A stretch of 64,000 nucleotides of DNA from Chelativorans sp. (GCF_031180965.1 NZ_JAPSLH010000007.1:22087-86086), one strand, 5' to 3'; positions 30,790 through 39,309 are shown, counted from the first letter of the stretch. Translations and numbers: made by a program. Notes: a model not told the origin generated them from the letters alone.

Positions 30790-30972
30790 ATGGCATCACA
30801 AACCGCCACCCAGGACCGACCGCAGCACAAGGAAAAAGGGGCTGGCAAGGCTGAACTCGTGCGGGAATACCGGCAAGTCGGCCCCGCCGCGATCAACGCC
30901 GCGCTCCAGTGCCGGCCGAAGGCCAAGAAGGATGAGCCGAAGCGCTCATACGAGCCGCGCGACGAGAGCTAA
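30790..30972 (+). CDS. Small basic hypothetical protein
   Basis: This is a 60-residue, Lys/Arg/Gln-rich soluble protein (MASQTATQDRPQHKEKGAGK at the start) with a short predicted helix ELVREYRQVGPAAINAALQC and a charged end. I do not recognise a named family. Its 3' end overlaps the end of the convergent LysE-type gene by 27 bases. Codon use is normal for the window and the reading frame has a biased third position, which favours a real gene, but the ribosome binding site is weak (AGG nine bases upstream). A longer in-frame start at 30730 exists. Confidence 0.5.
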   Translation: MASQTATQDRPQHKEKGAGKAELVREYRQVGPAAINAALQCRPKAKKDEPKRSYEPRDES

Positions 30973-31563
30973 GCCGAGGGCGGCCATTACAAGGCCGATG
31001 ATCGTGTCGAGCACGCGCCACGCCTCGGGCCGGGCAAAGATCGGCTCCAGTAGGCGCGCGCCATAGCCCAGCCCGAAGAACCAAGCGAAGGAAGCGCTGA
31101 TCGCGCCGGCGGCGAAGCTTACGCGCGCCGCTCCCGCATAGGCTCCCGACAGCGAGCCGACCAGCAGCACCGTGTCGAGATAGACATGCGGGTTGAGGAA
31201 GGTGAAGGCGAGGCAAGCCGCCACCGCCGCCCGAAGGCTCGACCCACCGCCGCGCGCCGCATGCAGCGCGTCCGGGCGCAGCGCGCGGCGGAAGGCAGAG
31301 ATCGCATAGGCAAACAGAAAGAGCGCGCCGCCGAGCGTGACGGCCGCGATGAGGATGGGCGAGCGGGAGACGAGCGTGCCCAATCCTGCCACGCCGGCGG
31401 CAATCAGCAGCGCGTCGGAAAACGCGCAGATCAGGCAGAGCACGAAGACGTGCTGCCGCAGGAGCCCCTGGCGCAGTATGAACGCGTTCTGCGCGCCGAT
31501 GGCCACGATCAGCGAGCCGCCGAGAAGAAGGCCTGAGAGGAAAGAAGGGTATAGAGCGTCCAT
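30946..31563 (-). CDS. LysE/ArgO-family amino acid exporter
   Basis: This 205-residue inner-membrane protein has six hydrophobic segments. It has the family N-terminus GAQNAFILRQG at about residues 23-33 and the second-repeat segment AFTFLNPHVYLDTVLLVGS near 115. This pattern is closest to ArgO/LysE, which export arginine or lysine, so basic amino acids are the likely substrates. It is monocistronic. No LysG/ArgP-type regulator is adjacent. Its stop lies inside the 3' end of the small convergent gene. Confidence 0.9.
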   Translation of the reverse strand: MDALYPSFLSGLLLGGSLIVAIGAQNAFILRQGLLRQHVFVLCLICAFSDALLIAAGVAGLGTLVSRSPILIAAVTLGGALFLFAYAISAFRRALRPDALHAARGGGSSLRAAVAACLAFTFLNPHVYLDTVLLVGSLSGAYAGAARVSFAAGAISASFAWFFGLGYGARLLEPIFARPEAWRVLDTIIGLVMAALGLALVARLV

Positions 31564-31686
31564 GATCGGCCCATTGCCTCACGGCCGTTATAGGCGCAAC
31601 AGGATTGTCCGCCTAAGCTTCAGACAGATCTGAGCCTTTCGGCTGCGTTCCCCTGGCTGCCAGAGCGCATATACGGCAGGTGATTC

Positions 31687-32439
31687 CTAGAACAGGCTCA
31701 GCTGCGCTGCTGACTTGCTTGCTTCCGCCTGCTCTTCCGCGGCCATCACTTCCACCCTCTCCTGCAGGTCCGGCCCCATATTGGCCACGCTGTTGACCCT
31801 GTTGGATACGGGGACGGCCTCGAAGAAGCCGGGTTCGACGGGCCCAAGCAGATCGGCCACCTCGCGCGGCTCGTAATTCACGCAATCGAGCCAGCGCGCG
31901 AAGTGCTCGGGCCGGATGATCACCGGCATGCGCGGGTGGATGGATGTGAGATCGGCGCTGGCCCCGGTGGTAACGATCGCGCCCGTGTCGATCTCGCTGC
32001 CACCGGGCTCCGACCATGTCTCCATCAGGCCGGCGAAGGCGACGAGGCCGCCATTCCTGGGGCGCACCCAATAGGGCTGAGCCCGCCCGCTGCCCGAGCG
32101 CCGCCACTCATAGAAGCCCGAAGCCGGAACGAGCGTGCGGCGGTGGCGCATCGCGGCGCGGAAGGCGGCTTTCTCGTACGCGCTCTCCCCGCGCGCATTG
32201 ATGAGAAGCGGCATGTCCTTGGGGCTCTTCGCCCAGGAGGGCAAAAGGCCCCAGCGCACCAGCAGCGCGTGGCGGTTGGGCAGATTGGATCCTTCGGGAT
32301 GTCGTAAGCCGCCGACGATCATCATGATCGGCTGGGTCGGCGCGATGTTGAAGCGTGCGGGAAACTCGGCAATTTCGAGAAGCTCGAAGAAAGCCCTTAC
32401 TTCCTCCGGCGTCGCGTTCAGCGCAAAACGTCCGCACAT
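31687..32439 (-). CDS. SRAP-family protein (HMCES/YedK type)
   Basis: This 250-residue protein of the SOS-response-associated peptidase family forms a covalent crosslink with abasic sites in single-stranded DNA through Cys2. The sequence starts MCGRFALN, which fixes the start at 32439 because Cys2 must be exposed by removal of Met1. Asn in RFNIAPTQP, the ASGFYEWR motif (catalytic Glu) and the His in IHPRMPVI are all present. The protein should protect replication forks. The gene is divergent from the Nudix gene at 32518, with 78 bp between. Confidence 0.93.
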   Translation of the reverse strand: MCGRFALNATPEEVRAFFELLEIAEFPARFNIAPTQPIMMIVGGLRHPEGSNLPNRHALLVRWGLLPSWAKSPKDMPLLINARGESAYEKAAFRAAMRHRRTLVPASGFYEWRRSGSGRAQPYWVRPRNGGLVAFAGLMETWSEPGGSEIDTGAIVTTGASADLTSIHPRMPVIIRPEHFARWLDCVNYEPREVADLLGPVEPGFFEAVPVSNRVNSVANMGPDLQERVEVMAAEEQAEASKSAAQLSLF

Positions 32440-32517
32440 CGCTTCGACCTGCCATATCCATGCGCCATTGTGGCCGCAAGACGCCATAAGGTAATGATCA
32501 CGACCGGGTATGTAACG

Positions 32518-32919
32518 ATGGATCAGAGCGATATCCACGCCGTTTCGGTGGCCGTGCTGGCGCATGGGCGCTTTTTGCTTGTCCGGCGCGGGCGCGCCCC
32601 GTCGCGGGGTCTTTTCGCCTTCCCGGGCGGGCGCGTCGAGCCGGGCGAGAATGCGGAGGCTGCCGCGCGCCGCGAGCTGTTCGAGGAGACGGGGCTTTGC
32701 GCCGGAAAAATGGCGGTGCTCCGCGAATTGATCATCGAAGGGGATGCCGGCCGGCGCTACCGACTGGAGGTCTTCCGGGCTCTGGAGGTGGAAGGCGTCC
32801 TCAGTGCGGGAGACGACGCGGACCATGCCGGCTGGTACACGCTGGAGGAAATGCGTAGCCTGCCCATCACCGCAAGCACGCTTGCCGTCGCGGAAAGCAT
32901 CGCCGCCGTGCCATCCTAG
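32518..32919 (+). CDS. Nudix hydrolase
   Basis: This 133-residue pyrophosphohydrolase has a complete Nudix box GX5EX7REUXEEXGU, from GRVEPGE to REL-FEE-TGL at about residues 38-60. The class cleaves nucleoside diphosphates linked to another group; NUDIX proteins of this small type include ADP-ribose and oxidised-nucleotide hydrolases, but the substrate cannot be told here. The ATG at 32518 is chosen because the first strand follows; an ATG at 32494 and a TTG at 32470 are alternatives. Pairing with an SRAP gene hints at DNA or nucleotide care. Confidence 0.88.
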   Translation: MDQSDIHAVSVAVLAHGRFLLVRRGRAPSRGLFAFPGGRVEPGENAEAAARRELFEETGLCAGKMAVLRELIIEGDAGRRYRLEVFRALEVEGVLSAGDDADHAGWYTLEEMRSLPITASTLAVAESIAAVPS

Positions 32920-32968
32920 CGGCGAATTTGCCTTGCATCAGCATTTTGGTCCCCTCACAAGGTTTCGC

Positions 32969-33340
32969 ATGAAATCACGTGCACGACTCCGCGGCATCCT
33001 CCTCGTCATGGCGCTATCCCTCGCGCCGGCCGGGGCCCAGGAAGCACCCTACGACGCGCAGCTCACCCGGCTCGCCGAGGTGCTGGGCTCGGTGCATTTC
33101 CTCCGCGGCCTCTGCGGCGAGGCCGACGGCGTCTGGCGCGCGCAGATGGAAGCGCTGCTCAAGGCCGAAGCGCCGTCGGAGGAGCGTCGGGCCAGGCTCG
33201 TGGCGGCCTTCAATCATGGCTACCGCTCATTCGCGGCCGTCTATACGAGCTGCACTGATCAGGCGGTGCGGGCGATCGACCGCTATATGAAGGAGGGCGA
33301 GAAGCTGACAAGCGAGATCGCGCTCCGCTACGGGAACTGA
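32969..33340 (+). CDS. TIGR02301-family exported protein
   Basis: This 123-residue protein has a signal peptide (GILLVMALSLAPAGAQ, cleavage after about residue 23) and an all-helical mature part with LAEVLGSVHFLRGLCG and FNHGYRSFAAVYTSCT. Two Cys (near residues 50 and 90) may pair. The pattern matches the alphaproteobacterial TIGR02301 family, which has no known function. It starts at the ATG at 32969, 50 bp after the Nudix stop, and may be read from the same promoter. Confidence 0.85.
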   Translation: MKSRARLRGILLVMALSLAPAGAQEAPYDAQLTRLAEVLGSVHFLRGLCGEADGVWRAQMEALLKAEAPSEERRARLVAAFNHGYRSFAAVYTSCTDQAVRAIDRYMKEGEKLTSEIALRYGN

Positions 33341-33349
33341 GGCCGAAGG

Positions 33350-33364
33350 TTAATCCGCCGTTAA
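33350..33364. promoter_or_regulatory. CtrA-type box TTAA-N7-TTAA
   Basis: TTAA (33350-33353), seven bases and TTAA (33361-33364) followed by CC make an exact match to the full CtrA consensus. It lies 118 bp before the small gene at 33482 and just after the TIGR02301 stop. In a GC-rich genome an exact site is rare by chance. Confidence 0.55.
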
Positions 33365-33481
33365 CCATCAGGGACGGGTGTCTCCGTCCCGCCGCATTTT
33401 TCCTGCTACCCCTAGTCGCGGGACAAATGGGACGCGGCGTTGGCTTCGAAGCGGCGCTCGCGGGAAACGGGTGAGTGATCC

Positions 33482-33739
33482 ATGCAGATGACCGTCGCCG
33501 ATCTCGACGCGATGATCGAGGAAGAAAAACGTTCGACCTGCGCCGAGTGCCACAGCGCCGCCTGGGCGGAAGGGCTTCTAGCGGGAATAGAGCCGGAGAT
33601 CATCGCCGAGGCGGCGCTGACGACGGCCCTGACGGAGCTGGGAAAGAATGGAAACGAGGAGCGGCTGATGGCCCTGCTCAAGACCATGCGCGACCGGGTC
33701 CTGGCGGGAGACTTCTTCCCCGACCGCACCTGCCATTGA
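33482..33739 (+). CDS. Small Cys-containing hypothetical protein
   Basis: This 85-residue, mostly helical acidic protein starts MQMTVADLDAMIEEEKRS and carries CAECH at residues 20-24 and a terminal TCH. It has no signal peptide, so the CXXCH word is unlikely to bind c-type heme; a metal or redox site made by three Cys and two His is possible. I do not recognise the family. The second ATG (33488) is an alternative start. An exact CtrA box lies 118 bp upstream, so cell-cycle control is possible. Confidence 0.65.
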   Translation: MQMTVADLDAMIEEEKRSTCAECHSAAWAEGLLAGIEPEIIAEAALTTALTELGKNGNEERLMALLKTMRDRVLAGDFFPDRTCH

Positions 33740-33809
33740 GCTTCCCGCGCGCTTTGGCTATCTCTCTGGCGGATTCCGGCGGCAACGCCGCCCAAGAGAT
33801 GAGCCCCGA

Positions 33810-34538
33810 ATGCCGACTGCTGCTCCTGCCCCGCTCCCGAGACTGCGCCTGATCGCCCCGGCGCTGGTCCTTGCGGCCCTTGTGGGATTTGCCGTGGATG
33901 CGCAGGCGCTGAGCGACAAGCTGCCGCAACATGTTCCGGGCCAGGGGACAGAGGCGGCTCCGGGCGAAGAGACCGGCGAGACCCCCCTGCCCGATGCTCC
34001 GGACCCTTCAGTTTCCGAGGACATCGAGGAGACCGACGAGACACGGCCCGATACGAGGCCGGGCCAGCCCCTTCCCGAAGTGATCTATGATGTCAGCCGG
34101 CTGCCTGAACCGGTGCAGCGCATGCGCCGGCTGATCATAGAAGCCTGCCGCAGCGGCGATATCGAAAGGCTGCGGCCGCTGATCGGCACCGGGGAGGAAG
34201 CGACGCAGCTTACCCTTGGCGATCCTCCGCAGGACCCAATCCAGTTGCTGCGCGAGATCTCCGGCGACGAGAAGGGCCAGGAAATCCTCGCCATCCTGCT
34301 CGAAGTGATGGAAGCAGGCTTCGTGCGGCTCAATGCCGGCACGGAGCAGGAGCACTATGTCTGGCCCTATTTCTTCGCCATCCCCCTTGAGGAGCTGACG
34401 GATCCGCAGCGCGTCGAGCTCTTCACCATCGTCACGGCCGGCGACTACGAGGAGATGAAGAATTTCGGCGCCTACATCTTCTACCGTTCGGCCATCACCC
34501 CGGAAGGGCAGTGGCTCTTTTTCGTCGCCGGGGACTGA
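33810..34538 (+). CDS. Exported hypothetical protein
   Basis: This 242-residue protein has an N-terminal hydrophobic segment (LIAPALVLAALVGFAVDAQA, residues 14-33) that is likely a signal peptide. An acidic Pro/Thr/Glu-rich linker follows (about 40-90). The ~150-residue globular domain starts VQRMRRLIIEACRSGDIERL and ends in ...GQWLFFVAGD. The domain is seen in many Rhizobiales proteins without assigned function. It reads in the same direction as ygfZ 75 bp downstream; the link between them is unknown. Confidence 0.75.
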   Translation: MPTAAPAPLPRLRLIAPALVLAALVGFAVDAQALSDKLPQHVPGQGTEAAPGEETGETPLPDAPDPSVSEDIEETDETRPDTRPGQPLPEVIYDVSRLPEPVQRMRRLIIEACRSGDIERLRPLIGTGEEATQLTLGDPPQDPIQLLREISGDEKGQEILAILLEVMEAGFVRLNAGTEQEHYVWPYFFAIPLEELTDPQRVELFTIVTAGDYEEMKNFGAYIFYRSAITPEGQWLFFVAGD

Positions 34539-34612
34539 ACACCCCTGACCTTGCCGCTCCCCAAGAAGGCGCTTACCTAGGCGGGAGAGCGTAGAGACCG
34601 GATCAGGCCGCC

Positions 34613-35476
34613 ATGCCCACCCTTCAGCTCCCCGACCGCGCCATCCTGCTTGCCGCCGGGCCGGATGCCGAAACCCTTTTGCAGAACGTCATCACGCCCG
34701 ACCTTTCCGCCCTCGCGGAAGGCGAGGCCAGGCCCGGCGCCCTGCTCACTCCGCAGGGCAAGATCCTCTATGACTTCCTCATCTCGCGCGCGGGCGAACA
34801 AGCGTTTCGCCTTGACTGCCGGCGCGACGTGGCAGCGGATTTCCTGAAGCGCCTTATGCTCTACCGGCTCAGGGCCAAGGTCGAGCTTTCCGTTCAGGAC
34901 CAACAGCTTGTTGCCGTTGAGTGGGAAGCTGATTCAACCGCTTCAGAAAGTGATTCAAGCGCGGTCACCGACCGCCGTTTCCCCGACGCGCTGAAGGTGA
35001 TCCGCCGCTATGGCGCAACCATTCAGCAGCCGGCGGACGCGGCTGCCTGGGATCGCCTGCGCAGCGCGCATGGCGTGCCCGAAAGCGGCAGCGACTATGC
35101 GCTGGGCGATGCCTTCCCGCATGAGATCCTGTTCGACCAGAATGGCGGGGTGGGGCTGAAAAAGGGCTGCTATGTGGGACAGGAGGTGGTCTCGCGCATG
35201 CATCACCGCGGCACCGCCCGCCGGCGGCTGGTGATCGTGCGCGGAGAAAGCGCCCTGCCCGCCCAGGGGACGGAGGTGACGGCGGACGGCCGCGCCATCG
35301 GAGCGCTCGGCACGGTTTCCGGGCGGGATGGGCTCGCCATTCTGCGCATCGACCGGGCCGCCGAGGCGATGGAGGCAGGCATTCCGGTGCTCGCCGGCGT
35401 CGTTCCCCTCGCCATCCGCCCTCCCGCCTATGCGAAATTCCCGATCTCGCCAGGCGGCCAGGCGGAGACCGCCTGA
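34613..35476 (+). CDS. ygfZ: YgfZ/GcvT-domain folate-binding protein
   Basis: This 287-residue protein is related to the T-protein of the glycine cleavage system. It carries the YgfZ signature KGCYVGQEVVSRMHHRG near residues 183-199, with the conserved Cys. E. coli YgfZ uses a folate to help Fe-S enzymes such as MiaB; the alphaproteobacterial form should do the same. An acidic insert (DSTASESDSSA) lies near residue 110. Its stop overlaps the HD hydrolase start (TGATG), giving coupled translation. Confidence 0.92.
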   Translation: MPTLQLPDRAILLAAGPDAETLLQNVITPDLSALAEGEARPGALLTPQGKILYDFLISRAGEQAFRLDCRRDVAADFLKRLMLYRLRAKVELSVQDQQLVAVEWEADSTASESDSSAVTDRRFPDALKVIRRYGATIQQPADAAAWDRLRSAHGVPESGSDYALGDAFPHEILFDQNGGVGLKKGCYVGQEVVSRMHHRGTARRRLVIVRGESALPAQGTEVTADGRAIGALGTVSGRDGLAILRIDRAAEAMEAGIPVLAGVVPLAIRPPAYAKFPISPGGQAETA

Positions 35477-36108
35477 TGGGAGAGGAGAGCGCCGCGGCGG
35501 CACGCGCCTGGCAGCGCATGCTTTCCGGCCGCAGGCTCGACCTCCTCGACCCCTCGCCGCTCGACATCGAGATTGCCGACATCGCCCATGGCCTTGCCCG
35601 CGTCGCCCGCTGGAACGGGCAGACCAAGGGCGATCACGCCTTCTCCGTCGCCCAGCATTCGCTCCTAGTGGAGCACATCTTCCGCAGGCTCAACGAGGAT
35701 GCGCCCGCCGACTGGCTGCTCGCTGCTCTGCTGCACGATGCGCCCGAATATGTCATCGGCGACATGATCTCGCCTTTCAAGGCGACGCTCGGCCAGGACT
35801 ACAAGGCCGTGGAGAAGCGGCTTCTGCACGCGATCCACCTGCGCTTCGGCCTGCCGGCGCAGATTCCGGCGAAGCTTGTCGCCGAGATCAAGCGGGCCGA
35901 CCGCATCGCCGCCTATTTCGAAGCGACGGAGCTTGCCGGCTTCGGCCACGGCGAAGCCTTCCGGTTCTTCGGCCGTCCGCGCGGTTTTTCCGCCGACGCG
36001 CTTGAACTTGCGCCGCAGCCGGCCTCGCGTGCGCAAAAAACCTATCTGGCGCGATTTGCGGCAATCGAGAAGATGCGCGCCCTACCCTCCTCCTTGCGGG
36101 AAGGGTAG
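35476..36108 (+). CDS. HD-domain hydrolase (YfbR-like)
   Basis: This 210-residue protein has the HD-superfamily metal site: His in FSVAQHSLLVEHI (about residue 58), HD in LLHDAPEYVIGDM (about 91-103) and a distal Asp in EIKRADRIAAYFE. The pattern is close to YfbR 5'-deoxynucleotidase-like proteins, so dephosphorylation of a nucleoside monophosphate is likely but unproven. It starts on the ATG that overlaps the ygfZ stop. Its stop lies two bases before the stop of the convergent RimK-like gene. Confidence 0.88.
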   Translation: MGEESAAAARAWQRMLSGRRLDLLDPSPLDIEIADIAHGLARVARWNGQTKGDHAFSVAQHSLLVEHIFRRLNEDAPADWLLAALLHDAPEYVIGDMISPFKATLGQDYKAVEKRLLHAIHLRFGLPAQIPAKLVAEIKRADRIAAYFEATELAGFGHGEAFRFFGRPRGFSADALELAPQPASRAQKTYLARFAAIEKMRALPSSLREG

Positions 36109-36110
36109 CG

Positions 36111-37571
36111 CTACTTCCCCTGCCGCTCCAGCCGGTCGATGAACCACTGGGTGAGCCGCACCCAGACCTGGTCCTTCTCGCCGGAATCCTCGCAGCCATG
36201 GTTGAGGTTTGGGTTGTCGTTGACCTCGATCACATGGATGCCGTCGGGCGTCTCCTTGAGGTCGACGCCGTAAAGCCCGTCGCCGATGCAGCGGGCCGCC
36301 TTCACGGCCACCTCGATCACCTCGCGCGGCGTCTCCAAAAGCGTGAAGCTGCGGAAGCCGCCCTCGTCGGGCTTGCCGCGCCGCTCGTGATTCACGATCT
36401 GCCAATGCTTCTTGGCCATCAGATACTGCACGGAAAAGAGGGGCTCGCCGCCCAAGACGCCGATGCGCCAGTCGAACTCGGTGGGCAGAAACTTCTGCGC
36501 GATGAGAAGGTCAGTATCCTCCAGCCACTTCGTGGCGAGCTCCTTGAGCTCGGCTAGGTTGCCAGCCTTCTTCACGCCCCGCGAGAAGGCGCTGTCGGGA
36601 ATTTTCAGAACCAACGGAAAGCCCAGCGTGTCCGCCGCGGCCTGCAGGTCGCCGGGCCCGCTGATCATCATGGTAGGCGGGACCGGCACGCGGTTGAAGA
36701 GCATCAACTCGTTCAGATAGACCTTGTTGGTGCAGCGGATCATCGACAGCGGGTCGTCGATCACCGGCATGCCTTCCTGCTGCGCCCGGCGGGCGAAGCG
36801 GTAGGTGTGATTGGAGATCGACGTGGTCTCGCGGATGAACAGCGCGTCGTAATTGGCTAGCTTCGGCAGGTCCTTCTTGGTGATCGGCTCCACCTCCACG
36901 CCCATTTTTTCGGCGATGCGCGACCAGTATTTGAGCGAGCCGATTGTGGAGGGCGGCAACACTTCCTGCGGGTCGACCAGCGTGGCGAAGGCATAGCGGG
37001 ACTGCGTGCGTGCCCTGGTGTCCCGCCATTGGCGGTTCGTATAGGTGTCGAGGCTCGCCAGGAACCTCTCCTTCTCGTCCTTCTTCATGCGGGCGAGCGG
37101 CAGGAAGGCGATCTTCCTGATCGTGGCCCATTCGCCGTCTTCTATCGCCACTTCCAGTGCCGGGGCGCGGAACCAGTCGAAGAGCAGCCGCGCAAAGCGG
37201 TCCCACGCCTTTGTCGGGCCGATGCCGAAGAAGATGGGGACCATGGGCGGGAAGCTTCCGCCCAGTTCCTTCCGGCAGCGGTTGAGCGCCTGTTCCAGTT
37301 CCGGCAGGGCGTTCTCATAGAGCTTGCGGCCGGAGAGGTCGATCATCGTCTCCACCGACGGGATCACCTTGTGGCCGCGCGAGCTTGCCAGGAGCGAGGC
37401 ATAGTAGCCGCGGCTCTGATAGGCGTAGCTGTTCGACAGGTTGATGATCTTCGGCCGCTGGCCGCGGAACAGCCCCGGATGGGCGAGATAATCGCGGCTG
37501 GTGATGATCTTGTGTGGCGTGGCGACCTGGTCGAGATCGTTCTGCCTGCCGGTGAGTATGACCCAGCTCAT
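36111..37571 (-). CDS. RimK-like ATP-grasp ligase with RLAN domain
   Basis: This 486-residue ligase has an N-terminal ~170-residue domain of the RimK-like ATP-grasp N-terminal (RLAN) type, beginning MSWVILTGRQND, and a C-terminal ATP-grasp core. The core keeps the PLVLKIPDSAFSRGV ATP-binding strand and loop, the DLLIAQKFLPTEFDWRIGVL central sheet and the metal-site VDLKETPDGIHVIEVNDNPNLNHG. ATP-grasp ligases of this group join a carboxylate to an amine through an acyl phosphate. The substrate is unknown. The ATG overlaps the GNAT stop (ATGA), which implies the two enzymes work together. Confidence 0.85.
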   Translation of the reverse strand: MSWVILTGRQNDLDQVATPHKIITSRDYLAHPGLFRGQRPKIINLSNSYAYQSRGYYASLLASSRGHKVIPSVETMIDLSGRKLYENALPELEQALNRCRKELGGSFPPMVPIFFGIGPTKAWDRFARLLFDWFRAPALEVAIEDGEWATIRKIAFLPLARMKKDEKERFLASLDTYTNRQWRDTRARTQSRYAFATLVDPQEVLPPSTIGSLKYWSRIAEKMGVEVEPITKKDLPKLANYDALFIRETTSISNHTYRFARRAQQEGMPVIDDPLSMIRCTNKVYLNELMLFNRVPVPPTMMISGPGDLQAAADTLGFPLVLKIPDSAFSRGVKKAGNLAELKELATKWLEDTDLLIAQKFLPTEFDWRIGVLGGEPLFSVQYLMAKKHWQIVNHERRGKPDEGGFRSFTLLETPREVIEVAVKAARCIGDGLYGVDLKETPDGIHVIEVNDNPNLNHGCEDSGEKDQVWVRLTQWFIDRLERQGK

Positions 37572-38032
37572 TGCCTCTCGGTGTCCCCCAGATGCTTTTC
37601 GAAACGCAGCGCGGCGGCGCCGTCCTCGTAGTAGGTATCCCTGCGCCCGAAATTGCGGTAGCCGGCGCGCCGATAGAGCTCGATGGCGCGCGCGTTCTCC
37701 TCGCGCACCTCGAGCCGGATTGCGGCGCGGCCGCGCGTAATCGCCTCTTTTTCAACGGCTGCGAGCAGGGCGCGCCCGACGCCGGAGGAGCCATGTCCGT
37801 CCGCTACCGCTATGGAATAGAGCCGCGCCGGCCGGCTGCCCTTTCGATATAGCGAAAGCGCGTATCCCGCGACGGCCCCGTTGCGCTCGGCGACCAGAAG
37901 CAAGGCAGTCTTGCTGCCGATATGGTTGCGAAACGCACGGCGGGAAATACGGTCCGAACCGAAAACGCTGTTCTCGATCGAAACCAGCGTATCGATATCG
38001 GAAGCGCGAGCCGGACGAATGTCGGCATCCAT
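37568..38032 (-). CDS. GNAT-family N-acetyltransferase
   Basis: This 154-residue acetyltransferase has the GNAT core: beta strand ARLYSIAVADGHGSSGVG, the acetyl-CoA loop GSSGVGRALL (Q/R-x-x-G-x-G/A variant) at about residues 85-94, and NARAIELYRRAGY near 122. It is like RimI but longer at the N end. I chose the ATG at 38032 (MDADIRPARASD); a GTG at 38047 would add five residues. It is the first gene of a two-gene unit with the RimK-like ligase, so it may acetylate that enzyme's substrate or product. Confidence 0.85.
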   Translation of the reverse strand: MDADIRPARASDIDTLVSIENSVFGSDRISRRAFRNHIGSKTALLLVAERNGAVAGYALSLYRKGSRPARLYSIAVADGHGSSGVGRALLAAVEKEAITRGRAAIRLEVREENARAIELYRRAGYRNFGRRDTYYEDGAAALRFEKHLGDTERQ

Positions 38033-38288
38033 GGATGTGCGGATCACCTCAACCAGGGCCGCGAGTCATACCATCACCTCGGGACACTTCCAGCCGAAAA
38101 TGGTCCCGCGGCGCGCTATGCACGCGCATTTGACTCCTTGCGCTAAGAGCCTCAATCGCGGCTGAATTGCGGCGCGGGCAACGCGCAGGCGCTATTTCCA
38201 TTTCCGCCTGCGGATATCTCGCCCGAGGCGTCGCTTCGGCACCCTCTTATGCTCTATGTATTGGCCTTTGCAGGACGAGGCGCTTCTC

Positions 38289-39176
38289 ATGGAAATCGAT
38301 ACTGCGCAGGTGATGACGACGGCCGAGGCGATCTGGCTTCAGGTGAGCCAATACGCGGTCGCCTACGCCCTTTCCGCCGTCGGCGCGGTGATCCTGATCC
38401 TCGTCGGCCTGGTCGTCGCCGGCACGCTCGAGCGCTGGACGAGAGCGGGGCTGGGCCGCTTCCCCTCCTTCGACGAAACGCTGCGGCGGTTTCTTTCGAA
38501 GATCGTCCGGTATGCCGTGCTCATCCTCGTGGGCGTCACCGTGCTTGCTCAATTCGGCGTGCAGACGGCGAGCATCATCGCCGCGCTGGGAGCGGTGGGC
38601 CTTGCGATCGGCCTGGCACTCCAGGGAACGCTGCAGAACATCGCCGCCGGAATCATGCTGCTTGCGCTGAAGCCGTTCCGTGTCGGCGAATACATTGACG
38701 CCGGCGGTATCGCCGGCACCGTCGAGGAGATCGGCCTCTTCGCCACCGAGCTCCAAACCGCCGACGGGATCTATGTGATGGCGCCGAACAGCGAGCTGTG
38801 GAACAAGCCCGTCACCAACTATTCGCGCAACGCGCTGCGCCGCAACGATATCGCCATCGGCATCGGCTACAACGACAATATCGATCTGGCGCAAAAGCTC
38901 ATGATCGAGCTGGCACAGGCGGATCAGCGGGTCGTCCCCGTTCCGGCTCCCGAAACATTCGTCGCCGCGCTCGGCGACAGCGCCGTGATGGTGACGCTGC
39001 GCTATTGGACGGCAACAAGCGACTATTGGCACGCCCGTTTCGACCTCACCAAAGCCGCCAAGCAGGCTTTCGACGAGAACGGCATTTCCATTCCCTTCCC
39101 GCAGCGCCATGTGCATTTCATTCAGGAAAACCCGCCGCCCCCCGCGGACGCGCGGCGGGCCTCGGCAGGCGGCTAG
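38289..39176 (+). CDS. MscS-family mechanosensitive channel
   Basis: This 295-residue channel has three hydrophobic segments. The pore helix is ASIIAALGAVGLAIGLALQG at about residues 98-117, followed by the beta domain with PFRVGEYIDAGGIAGTVEEI and IYVMAPNSELWNKPVTNYS. This is the standard single-core MscS, which opens under osmotic down-shock. The ATG at 38289 has GAGG nine bases upstream; an earlier ATG at 38256 lacks one. The 256-bp upstream gap contains a GCAGGCG/CGCCTGC hairpin (38185-38211) and nothing else recognised. Confidence 0.93.
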   Translation: MEIDTAQVMTTAEAIWLQVSQYAVAYALSAVGAVILILVGLVVAGTLERWTRAGLGRFPSFDETLRRFLSKIVRYAVLILVGVTVLAQFGVQTASIIAALGAVGLAIGLALQGTLQNIAAGIMLLALKPFRVGEYIDAGGIAGTVEEIGLFATELQTADGIYVMAPNSELWNKPVTNYSRNALRRNDIAIGIGYNDNIDLAQKLMIELAQADQRVVPVPAPETFVAALGDSAVMVTLRYWTATSDYWHARFDLTKAAKQAFDENGISIPFPQRHVHFIQENPPPPADARRASAGG

Positions 39177-39309
39177 GCGCCGCCGAACTTGCGCCGAAGA
39201 GGGGCTCTGATCCATCAACATTATTGAACCGGCGAGGCTCTTCAATTCATTTGAATCAATGATGCCTTCGGCTAGGATCGGCACAAAATATTCTTCTGAG
39301 GGCATCGTC

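Noticed and set aside
33539-33553. CXXCH word as a c-type heme site in the 85-residue protein
   Set aside because: There is no signal peptide or membrane anchor, which cytochrome c maturation needs.
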